IMG/VR virus record: IMGVR_UViG_3300033146_004397
Location: 1 to 35,618 of that record
DNA from: a virus
DNA: 35,618 nt
Direction: 5' to 3' (one strand)
Made by a program: the position numbers and the translations under genes. Positions 29,811 through 35,618 of this stretch are shown here, piece after piece. Each line of letters opens with the position of its first letter. Position 1 is the stretch's first letter. The notes below the pieces were generated by a model. The model was given only the letters and a program-made list of their open reading frames with translations. It did not search any database and was not told where the DNA came from.

Positions 29811-31460
29811 TTAACTATGAGTCTTAAATAAAAGTGTTTTAGCTAGTTTTCTAGCGTGTGGGTCTTTGTTCGCCTCAACAACCATTTCACCTTCAAGTGC
29901 GATTTTCTGCTCTGAATCATCATTGATTTTAAGATCAACTGGGATGATTGGAAGACCAATACCTACAATAACTGCTCTTTTTGCAGGATCAGATGGTGTT
30001 CCAACAACATGAAGTGTATTGTATACATTGTCCGCAGCAGTACCAGAAACAACACCATTTTCATCAACCAATGGATAGTTTGTATCATGTCTTGGATCAT
30101 AGTATGCAGGGTATTTGCCATCAAGGTACCCAAGGAACTTAAATGTATTTGCATCATTTGTATCACGGATAGTAAGACCATCTGTATTTTTAGCCATCAT
30201 ACCGAATGCATCAATGAGACCTTTACCACCAAGTACAACTACTTTGTCTGTAAGCATAGATTCTTCAAGAATTTCTACGGACGCTTTATCAATACCTACT
30301 GTTAAGAGTTTATACGCTTCATTTGTAGTAGCAAGTCCTCTATTTGTTGTAAGATCAATAGCTGTACCAGAACGTGTAGCAAATTGTGTAGCCAAATCTA
30401 CTTTAGCGCCAATAAGTTCAGATGCTATCTTTTGACCTGCAACTTGAAGACCCACAGGTAGCAATGCATGTTTAACTGCTTGATTTACTCTTCGGATGTC
30501 GAGCATTGAAGCTTTTGTAGCGATCGTTACTGGGTTAGCAACATATGTAAAGTCACGAATATCTGAACCGACAAACCCTCTTACATCACTGATCTTTTCA
30601 ACAGATAGGGAAGAACTTACATATAGTTTTGTTCCATTTGGAAGAGTTGCGTTGTCTTCAAGTGTGATAACGATTGTACCAGCTGCATAATCAACAACCA
30701 TTTCAATCTGCTTATCATTATAAGTGATTGTTCTTTTTGGCTTTGTCTCTTGGTTAGCCACCTCATAGTCATTTAAAGAAAGACCAGTATCCCCAATGAT
30801 TACCTCTGATGTGCCTCTACCGATTTTATAGTTGCCTGCATCACTTGACTTCTTTTTGATATCAAATGTATATGTAAGTACGGTATCTGCTTTTGTAAAT
30901 GTTTCACGTCTTGCAGTAAACGCCATCGGAAGTGTTACGTTTTGTGGTGTAAGTAGGGTATCATCTGCTAGATCTCCCATCCCCTCTGTTACAGTTGGGT
31001 TAAATGAGTAGATTTTAAACTTTCTGTTTGACTTATCTTCCATATCAGAGATGTTACCATCAAGACCTGCAATATTTGAATTGAGAATAATGTATTGGTT
31101 AAACGCTACAGCTGTAGCTACAATACCACCACCATCAACAGAATCAATACCATCCATTTGAACAAGTCTACTATCTTGGATAGCCGCAGCCGTTGCGATT
31201 GAAAGATCAATAGCATCTGCTGTAACCAATACGCCAGAAGCTTGTGCCTGTGAAATACCAGATAAAAGTGTCTCTGCTACTCCGTGGCTCCCTTTGCCCT
31301 CTTCATTTGCTTGTGGCATAATTGCATCAAGTTGTGTAAGCTTTTCACTTCCTATTGTTGCTTGAGTGATTACCGCATCCATAGTTACGTCTTCTCTCTC
31401 TCTTCCAAGAGCTAGAGCGATTGCCGAGATATTGGCATCTCTTACGATTTGTTGTGACAT
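29811..31460 (-). CDS. Major capsid protein, with beta-rich insertion
   Basis: A 549-aa protein. The C-terminal half has the HK97/T4 gp23-type layout: a long helix region (ASMLDIRRVNQAVKHALLPV), KVVVLGGKGLIDAFGMMAK, then FLGYLDGKYPAYYDPR as the segment before the final strands, and VGIGLPIIPVDLKIND near the end. Residues about 190-300 (TFTKADTVLTYTFDIKKK, EMVVDYAAGTIVITLED) form an added beta-rich region like an Ig-type or insertion domain on the capsid surface. The N-terminal 110 residues are Ala-rich and helical. AAGGAA precedes the ATG and a 156-base gap with a promoter-like box lies upstream, in line with strong expression. Confidence 0.75.
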   Translation of the reverse strand: MSQQIVRDANISAIALALGREREDVTMDAVITQATIGSEKLTQLDAIMPQANEEGKGSHGVAETLLSGISQAQASGVLVTADAIDLSIATAAAIQDSRLVQMDGIDSVDGGGIVATAVAFNQYIILNSNIAGLDGNISDMEDKSNRKFKIYSFNPTVTEGMGDLADDTLLTPQNVTLPMAFTARRETFTKADTVLTYTFDIKKKSSDAGNYKIGRGTSEVIIGDTGLSLNDYEVANQETKPKRTITYNDKQIEMVVDYAAGTIVITLEDNATLPNGTKLYVSSSLSVEKISDVRGFVGSDIRDFTYVANPVTIATKASMLDIRRVNQAVKHALLPVGLQVAGQKIASELIGAKVDLATQFATRSGTAIDLTTNRGLATTNEAYKLLTVGIDKASVEILEESMLTDKVVVLGGKGLIDAFGMMAKNTDGLTIRDTNDANTFKFLGYLDGKYPAYYDPRHDTNYPLVDENGVVSGTAADNVYNTLHVVGTPSDPAKRAVIVGIGLPIIPVDLKINDDSEQKIALEGEMVVEANKDPHARKLAKTLLFKTHS

Positions 31461-31495
31461 TTGTATTTCCTTATGTGTAATTTATGTACAGCTTA

Positions 31496-31501
31496 ATTTT
31501 A
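31496..31501 (-). promoter_or_regulatory. Possible -10 box of the capsid gene
   Basis: TAAAAT on the minus strand preceded by an A-tract (AAAAAAGCGT). Transcription would begin near 31488, giving a leader of about 28 bases with the AAGGAA ribosome binding site. There is no clear -35. The 31461-31616 gap holds nothing else I can name, apart from a weak hairpin at the end of the preceding gene. Confidence 0.35.
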
Positions 31502-31616
31502 ACGCTTTTTTGAGATGATATTTTAAGGGGGGTAGTTTTATATTTTTTAGGAGATAGTTGGGATTTGTTTTTTTATATTAATTAATAATGTTTTTTGTGA
31601 TAAGAGAGAGTGGTTT

Positions 31617-31913
31617 TTAATCACCCTTTGTTTTTAGGTATTGATAGAAATTTGATATCAAATGTAAATGACTTGCAGTTGTAATATTTTTTCTATACTT
31701 TATTTGATTAAATATTCTCCATGCAAACTTCACTGATTCAATATTTGCTTGTCTTGTTGTGGCACCATTGTTTTTTAGAAGCAAAACAAGATACTCATAT
31801 ACATCTCTTGGAGTGAACTTTTCACTTATTGGAGTTGGTATCTTCGGGGTGATTAACTCAAGTGTTACTATGTTCCCCCCTATTGATATGATTATGTTGT
31901 TTTCAAAACCCAT
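31617..31913 (-). CDS. Hypothetical protein, 98 aa
   Basis: GGAGG lies six bases before the ATG. The N-terminus is beta-like with a small-molecule-neutral pattern (NIIISIGGNIVTLELITPKI), the C-terminus helical and basic (VKFAWRIFNQIKYRKN, LHLISNFYQYLKTKG). It is the last gene before the capsid gene's leader. No family recognised; a helical DNA-binding fold is possible. Confidence 0.65.
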   Translation of the reverse strand: MGFENNIIISIGGNIVTLELITPKIPTPISEKFTPRDVYEYLVLLLKNNGATTRQANIESVKFAWRIFNQIKYRKNITTASHLHLISNFYQYLKTKGD

Positions 31914-32235
31914 CTATAACCTCCAATCTGCAACTGTCGCAAATTGTACGACACCCAATAAATGTAGTTGGTGTTCCTGATTTACATTGACATACCCTGA
32001 CTCTATGCTTGTCATACTCTTCTTGTGTGGTAGGTGGTTGCCATTTTGATAAAAAAATAGAGTGATCTCCATCTTCACTGCCAGTATCAACGGATATAAA
32101 ATTATCGTTTTTATATGCCCCATTCTCCCAAGCCATCTTAGCTATCCTCTCAGTAAACTCTTTAAGGTCTTCGTTCTCTCTTGGTGGTTGGCTTCCTTCT
32201 CGATGCCACCATGTCTCAAAGTCTTTGTTGCTCAT
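31903..32235 (-). CDS. Hypothetical Cys-rich protein, 110 aa
   Basis: The N-terminal half has Trp-rich charged sequence (DFETWWHREGSQPPRENEDL), a layout frequent in phage accessory proteins. The C-terminus carries CQCKSG and CRTICDSCRLE, five Cys that could bind zinc. GGAG precedes the ATG. It overlaps both neighbours. Function unknown. Confidence 0.65.
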   Translation of the reverse strand: MSNKDFETWWHREGSQPPRENEDLKEFTERIAKMAWENGAYKNDNFISVDTGSEDGDHSIFLSKWQPPTTQEEYDKHRVRVCQCKSGTPTTFIGCRTICDSCRLEVIDGF

Positions 32236-32464
32236 AATCTTCTCCTAATTCTTTTTCAAGTTGTTTAAAAACCTTTCTAAGCTTCAAGTTCTTTTCTGTG
32301 CTCATTTTCCAGATCACACCACACCAGACAATCTCATATCGCCCTATTGTATCCCATCGCTTAGAAAAGCCCATGCCTTCAAAGGTTTTCTCCATCTTAT
32401 TAATAAATGCTCTATCCTTATCGGTCATTTGTTTTGTAATATGTTTTGGTAGATTTGGTATCAT
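32216..32464 (-). CDS. Hypothetical protein, 82 aa
   Basis: ATG 32464 is chosen because GGAG lies eight bases upstream and the codon overlaps the preceding stop as ATGA; the frame extends to 32494. The product is basic and helical with KMEKTFEGMGFSKRWDTIGR and a C-terminal charged helix (KVFKQLEKELGEDYEQQ). No family recognised. Confidence 0.65.
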   Translation of the reverse strand: MIPNLPKHITKQMTDKDRAFINKMEKTFEGMGFSKRWDTIGRYEIVWCGVIWKMSTEKNLKLRKVFKQLEKELGEDYEQQRL

Positions 32465-32850
32465 TTTAATGTCTCCTCTGTGATGTCTTCCCAATATTCA
32501 GCACCATCTCTTATTAATTCCATTGAATCAAGACTAAGAAATTCTGCAAAAGAGAGTAAAATCCCCTCTGACTTTCTATGTTTGTAAACCTCACCATCCA
32601 CAATGTAATACCTATAGAAATATTCGGTATCTTCTACGATGTTCCCTTTTACCATCTCTCCAAGTGCATGAAGAGCATCAATCGTAGCATTGTCTTCCAC
32701 TGTCTCTTTCTGTACCACCATCTTTGGAACCCATGCTTCATTTCTTGGATCTTTAGCATTTATTACATTACATAGTTTCTGACCTCTTTCCAAGGCTTCA
32801 TTTGTGCTGCTTGCGTCTATATTAATTTCTATGGTTGTTTTGTACCGCAT
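32461..32850 (-). CDS. Hypothetical protein, 129 aa
   Basis: GAGG lies eight bases before the ATG. The first 70 residues look like an alpha/beta fold (RYKTTIEINIDASSTNEALE, NATIDALHALGEMVKG); the second half is aromatic and acidic (TEYFYRYYIVDGEVYKHRK). No family recognised. It is preceded by a 39-base gap. Confidence 0.65.
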   Translation of the reverse strand: MRYKTTIEINIDASSTNEALERGQKLCNVINAKDPRNEAWVPKMVVQKETVEDNATIDALHALGEMVKGNIVEDTEYFYRYYIVDGEVYKHRKSEGILLSFAEFLSLDSMELIRDGAEYWEDITEETLK

Positions 32851-32889
32851 GGGATGTACCTCACCTTTCTATCCTCATCACTGATACCC

Positions 32890-33120
32890 CTAAGTATCTT
32901 GATTTTTTTTCTTATTCTCTCTCTTGCTTTTAGGATCACTTCTTCTACTCCAATGCTTACGGATGGAAGTCCTGTTATTGTTCCAGATAGTACTTAAAGG
33001 ATTATATACATATCTTTTCTTTTTATCTTCATTTTTCTTAAGCATCTCCTCTATAATCTCAATAAGTTCATGCTTTTTTAGTTTCTTATAGTTATGTCTA
33101 TGCTTTTCAAGAAGTGTCAT
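32890..33120 (-). CDS. Small basic hypothetical protein, 76 aa
   Basis: The ATG overlaps the preceding stop as ATGA; the ribosome binding site is weak, so translation is probably coupled. The product is Lys/Arg-rich, with an N-terminal helical part (KHELIEIIEEMLKKNEDKKK) and a basic tail (TSIRKHWSRRSDPKSKRENK). Nucleic-acid binding is possible; no family recognised. Confidence 0.6.
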   Translation of the reverse strand: MTLLEKHRHNYKKLKKHELIEIIEEMLKKNEDKKKRYVYNPLSTIWNNNRTSIRKHWSRRSDPKSKRENKKKNQDT

Positions 33121-33371
33121 AATCTATACCCAATATTTCTTGCGATTCTTAATTGAAGCATTACTGTTTCACCGTAGACTAAATCAGAATTTTTACACGT
33201 TCTTGGCATTTTAAATTGATATTTCTCTCCGTTATATACATATTGTAATTTAACAGTATTTTTATCCTCCATGAACATTACATACGCTTTTACTGTAGTG
33301 CTACTGAAATGATAATATGCTAAATAACATATACCTCCAACCACAACGCCAAATAAAAACATCATCCACAT
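33117..33371 (-). CDS. Membrane-anchored small protein, 84 aa
   Basis: A hydrophobic N-terminal helix (MFLFGVVVGGICYLAYYHF, about residues 4-22) is followed by a beta-like domain (KLQYVYNGEKYQFKMP, then YGETVMLQLRIARNIG). AGGAGG lies seven bases before the ATG. A type II membrane topology with an outer domain is likely. No family recognised; superinfection or envelope functions are possible but unsupported. Confidence 0.65.
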   Translation of the reverse strand: MWMMFLFGVVVGGICYLAYYHFSSTTVKAYVMFMEDKNTVKLQYVYNGEKYQFKMPRTCKNSDLVYGETVMLQLRIARNIGYRL

Positions 33372-33919
33372 ACTATTACCTCCTCATTATTTGGAACTAA
33401 ATACCAGATTTTCTTTTTTCGGGAGTCCTTGTCTATCTCACACTTAACATAAGCAACTCCATTATCTTTTTTGGTATATGTTTTCCCATTTCGCTTTACT
33501 GTAAATGATCCACCTATTGCTATATCTCTTGCTGTTGTTATAACTACCCCAACTTCTGGGTTTTGGTGTATATTGCCAACCACTTTGCAATTATGAAAAT
33601 CAAAAGTATATATTGTCTGGTATTTAGATAAGACTGTGTATCTTGCTTGACTCTCTGAATAAAATACTGGTGCAATCGTTTTAGTAAATGGAAACTCTAC
33701 CTTGATTAGATCCCCTACATAAATATTTTTTACTCGTATATGTGGTTCAATTACAATATCATTCCCCCCGTCAACACACTTTTGACAATAAGAAAAGAAC
33801 TCTGAAAGATTTTTAAAATCTTTTGAATAAGTATATACTGCATTAAGTTTATCCCACGCTCTAAATTTCAAATTAGTTATGCTGCCTGCTGTATCTTCAT
33901 GTGTTTTTTTATTACCCAT
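33362..33919 (-). CDS. YopX-like protein with C-terminal extension
   Basis: A 185-aa protein. The N-terminus has LKFRAWDKLNAVYTYS, the middle IYVGDLIKVEF, and the YopX end signature FDFHNCKVVGNIHQNPEV at about residues 108-125. After it follows an extra 55-residue basic domain (GGSFTVKRNGKTYTKKDNG, then CEIDKDSRKKKIWYLVPN) not seen in the member at 17385-17786. AAGGAG lies seven bases before the ATG. Role unknown. Confidence 0.7.
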   Translation of the reverse strand: MGNKKTHEDTAGSITNLKFRAWDKLNAVYTYSKDFKNLSEFFSYCQKCVDGGNDIVIEPHIRVKNIYVGDLIKVEFPFTKTIAPVFYSESQARYTVLSKYQTIYTFDFHNCKVVGNIHQNPEVGVVITTARDIAIGGSFTVKRNGKTYTKKDNGVAYVKCEIDKDSRKKKIWYLVPNNEEVIVCG

Positions 33920-34082
33920 TTGCCAGCTCCTTATTTAGTTTTCTTATGTACTCATTGATATCCTTCACTGAATCTTTTTCAATAGCCCTACATTCTTTAT
34001 GCTCTGCTATGAATTTAGGGTTAGTCGCCCTATTCCATTTTCCAAACATGTTCTTGTAAATATAAAAATAATCTTCAAACAT
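33912..34082 (-). CDS. Small hypothetical protein, 56 aa
   Basis: ATG 34082 has AAGGAG six bases upstream and is preferred to ATG 34100, which overlaps the preceding gene more. The product is aromatic at the N-terminus (MFEDYFYIYKNMFGKWNR) and charged helical at the C-terminus (VKDINEYIRKLNKELANG). No family recognised. Confidence 0.6.
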   Translation of the reverse strand: MFEDYFYIYKNMFGKWNRATNPKFIAEHKECRAIEKDSVKDINEYIRKLNKELANG

Positions 34083-34083
34083 T

Positions 34084-34659
34084 TTAAACTCCTTTTTCAT
34101 TCATCAGCCAATCTTTAGCCTTTTGGATGTCTGCCCTTGAGTGAGTTATATTTTCATTCATATCTATATAGAATTTCACTACTTCTTCTATAGTATCAAA
34201 GGTATATATTTTGATAGCCAAGTGTGTATTAAATGCACCAAGATACTCTTTTAATTCTTGATATGAATACCCAAAAGGTTTTATTTTCCCATCAAAAAAA
34301 TCTATTATTGCAGTAGTTCTTTGAAGCCCGTCAATGATAAGTGAATCCTCCAGTTCTCCCATTCTGTAAAATAAAAGTTCTGTATTTGCACCACTCAATA
34401 AATTTTCAATAAACTTTAACTTCATTTTTTTAGTCCACTTATTATTTGCTCTTTGAAATGGAGGAGTAACCCTATCTAACCATGATTTATTTGTTACATC
34501 ATTCTTTTTAAGAGTCGATTTAATGTCCAAAATATCATACCAAGTATGTAAGAGCATAGAATCTACAAATCTTTTTAATTCAATAGAGACACAATAGTTA
34601 TCTCTATTAAAATTACTACTTCTCGTTTTTTTTACTAAATCCATTATTTTATTACACAT
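34084..34659 (-). CDS. DUF262-domain protein (ParB/GmrSD-N-like), stand-alone
   Basis: Residues 66-70 (PPFQR) and 110-117 (DGLQRTTA) match the two conserved blocks of DUF262, the ParB-like nucleotide-binding/nuclease fold found in the N-terminal half of GmrSD-type modification-dependent systems (usual forms PxFQR and DGQQRxTT). At 191 aa only this domain is present; the DUF1524 HNH part of GmrSD is absent. Phages often carry such single-domain forms; roles in DNA handling or in conflict with host defence are possible but unproven. The Gln at the second position of the usual DGQQR is replaced by Leu. Confidence 0.75.
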   Translation of the reverse strand: MCNKIMDLVKKTRSSNFNRDNYCVSIELKRFVDSMLLHTWYDILDIKSTLKKNDVTNKSWLDRVTPPFQRANNKWTKKMKLKFIENLLSGANTELLFYRMGELEDSLIIDGLQRTTAIIDFFDGKIKPFGYSYQELKEYLGAFNTHLAIKIYTFDTIEEVVKFYIDMNENITHSRADIQKAKDWLMNEKGV

Positions 34660-34662
34660 CTT

Positions 34663-34983
34663 CTACTCCACTACGCTTTTAATGAAATCATTATTAAGGT
34701 AGGCTCCATACGTTCTCCCAACCCCAACAAGTCTTTCAAGTTCTGCCCTCTTTGATAGTTTTGCTCCCAGAGATGCAATAACCCCTGCATTAAGGTGTCT
34801 CACCACAAGAACCCCTATCTTGGCATCTCTTAGGTATTCATCTTTTGCTTTATCATATGCCTCTGGTGTTGTCTTGATAGCTTTTATTTTTACTGCACCA
34901 CTTTTATATTTATGAAGTTGTCTTACAGACATTCCAATTTCTATCGCTACATCCTGTAATGTTATTTTACTTATATGTGGCAT
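34663..34983 (-). CDS. Putative helix-turn-helix protein, 106 aa
   Basis: The segment LQDVAIEIGMSVRQLHKYKSG (residues about 9-29, region only) has the shape of a helix-turn-helix: helix, GMS turn, recognition helix. The remainder is helical and basic with GVLVVRHLNAGVIASLGAKL. It could regulate the phage early or accessory genes. It is followed by the DUF262 gene with a three-base gap. No exact family recognised. Confidence 0.6.
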   Translation of the reverse strand: MPHISKITLQDVAIEIGMSVRQLHKYKSGAVKIKAIKTTPEAYDKAKDEYLRDAKIGVLVVRHLNAGVIASLGAKLSKRAELERLVGVGRTYGAYLNNDFIKSVVE

Positions 34984-35061
34984 ACTCTATCCCCTTATTT
35001 ATTTAAATTTTCCCTAATGGTCTCATCTGTATTTGGTAAAACCATATTCTCATCCTTCGTT

Positions 35062-35349
35062 TTAGATTTTATCTTCATTAGCTTTTTTATCTATTAAATT
35101 TTCTAATTCTGATTTTAAAGTATTAATCTTTATTGAATTAAGTATCATATTAGTATTTACATATTTAAGATTAAGAATCTTAATTGCTTCGTTAAGAATC
35201 TTAATTGCTTCGTTGATTATATCAATAGCTTTATTATAATTCATTATCGGCATATTAGTATGCAAATTAACAATATATTTATCTGATCTAAAATCAATAT
35301 TAATATTTAGATTTGCTTCTATTTCTCTTTTTAATTTTTGTATTTTCAT
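35062..35349 (-). CDS. Coiled-coil hypothetical protein, 95 aa
   Basis: AAAGGA lies seven bases before the ATG. The protein is almost entirely helical: IQKLKREIEANLNINIDF at the N-terminus, a middle made of seven-residue units (INEAIKI LNEAIKI LN) and a C-terminal KSELENLIDKKANED. The units come from a 21-bp tandem DNA repeat. A dimerising coiled coil is likely. Function unknown. Confidence 0.65.
   Translation of the reverse strand: MKIQKLKREIEANLNINIDFRSDKYIVNLHTNMPIMNYNKAIDIINEAIKILNEAIKILNLKYVNTNMILNSIKINTLKSELENLIDKKANEDKI
35171..35212. repeat. 21-bp tandem repeat, two exact copies
   Basis: Copies at 35171-35191 and 35192-35212 are identical. Each encodes seven residues of a heptad, so the repeat adds one coiled-coil turn unit in frame. 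It probably arose by replication slippage. Confidence 0.95.
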
Positions 35350-35446
35350 AATCTTATCCTTTTTCTTTTTCTTTTGTTATTCTGCTAGCAGTGCTTCATT
35401 ATAAAGCAACATCATTTTGTTTCTCTAGGTCTGTTAGTATCATCAT

Positions 35447-35618
35447 CTACTCCTTAAAATCTTCAATTACTGTATTACTATCAACAATAACCTCGATCAT
35501 CGGTTCAGGCATATCACAAAACACATCTTTGCTATCTTGATAATCTTCATACTCATCTTTATCGTATACAAAACATACGCCATAAAAATCATCATCCTTA
35601 ATAAACTTTAGGCATGTG
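35447..35618 (-). CDS. Partial acidic protein, 5' end outside window
   Basis: An open frame enters from the right edge and ends at TAG 35447; 56 codons are visible. The sequence is very acidic (DDDFYGVCFVYDKDEYEDYQ, then CDMPEPMIEVIVDSN). The frame before and after fits natural protein composition, and AAGGAG at its end could serve the next small frame. The true start and length are unknown; no family recognised. Confidence 0.55.
   Translation of the reverse strand, partial: TCLKFIKDDDFYGVCFVYDKDEYEDYQDSKDVFCDMPEPMIEVIVDSNTVIEDFKE

Noticed and set aside
31608-31630. Weak hairpin at the end of the gene before the capsid gene, considered as terminator
   Set aside because: The stem needs a G-U pair, overlaps the stop codon and lacks a proper T-run.
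34995-35045. 16-codon frame with a fair ribosome binding site before the helix-turn-helix gene
   Set aside because: Too short to support as a gene; it may be a leader peptide, but there is no further evidence.
35399-35446. 15-codon frame after the partial gene at the right edge, with AAGGAG upstream
   Set aside because: Very short and with no recognisable content; the ribosome binding site may be chance at the end of the partial gene.

Overview
This window is part of the genome of a tailed bacteriophage with a contractile tail (a myovirus). It carries a large terminase, portal, HK97-fold-like major capsid protein, tail sheath, tail tube, gp25-like and J/gp6-like baseplate proteins and a tail fibre. 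Every supported gene lies on the minus strand, so transcription runs from high to low coordinates. The DNA is AT-rich, genes are packed end to end with 4-17 nt overlaps (often ATGA), and almost every gene has a good AGGAG-type ribosome binding site. The host cannot be fixed from this sequence; an AT-rich Gram-negative host such as a member of the Campylobacterota is only a guess. I see no integrase, tRNA, rRNA, CRISPR array or replication gene. No stretch over 300 bases lacks a gene.

Layout in the order of transcription (right to left). 35.6-31.6 kb: small accessory genes, mostly unknown, including a partial gene at the edge, a putative helix-turn-helix protein, a DUF262/ParB-like protein, a YopX-like protein and a small membrane protein. 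31.5-21.3 kb: major capsid protein, a small linker gene, sheath, two divergent acidic/basic paralogues, a tube-like baseplate protein, the tail tube with a hairpin terminator behind it, further tail/baseplate genes and a candidate small terminase. 21.3-19.1 kb: three very small genes and the large terminase. 19.0-13.3 kb: an accessory island with zinc-binding proteins, a second YopX-like protein, dUTPase, a two-helix membrane protein, a deleted and frameshifted remnant of a DUF5131 (phage Gp37/Gp68) gene, and a SWIM-type zinc protein. 13.3-13.1 kb: a structured intergenic region with a terminator and a promoter-like box. 13.1-9.4 kb: connector-like gene, portal, an inserted HNH-AP2 homing endonuclease, a short protein in the protease slot, and a coiled-coil scaffold candidate. 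9.4-3.3 kb: a large structural protein with an embedded CHAP-type peptidase (possibly joined to a 62-aa leader ORF by -1 frameshifting), gp25, J/gp6, a wedge/fibre-side protein with a recent partial 3' duplication, tail fibre and fibre chaperone. 3.3-0 kb: a 546-aa putative receptor-binding protein and small membrane proteins that may belong to lysis.

The genes together build head, tail and baseplate, with DNA packaging between them. Main points of interest: the UUUGGGG slippery site before the CHAP protein, a 60-bp exact repeat that duplicated a gene end next to the tail fibre, the DUF5131 remnant, the paralogous acidic/basic structural proteins, the structured intergenic region at 13.1-13.3 kb, and a capsid gene separated from portal and scaffold by about 17 kb.
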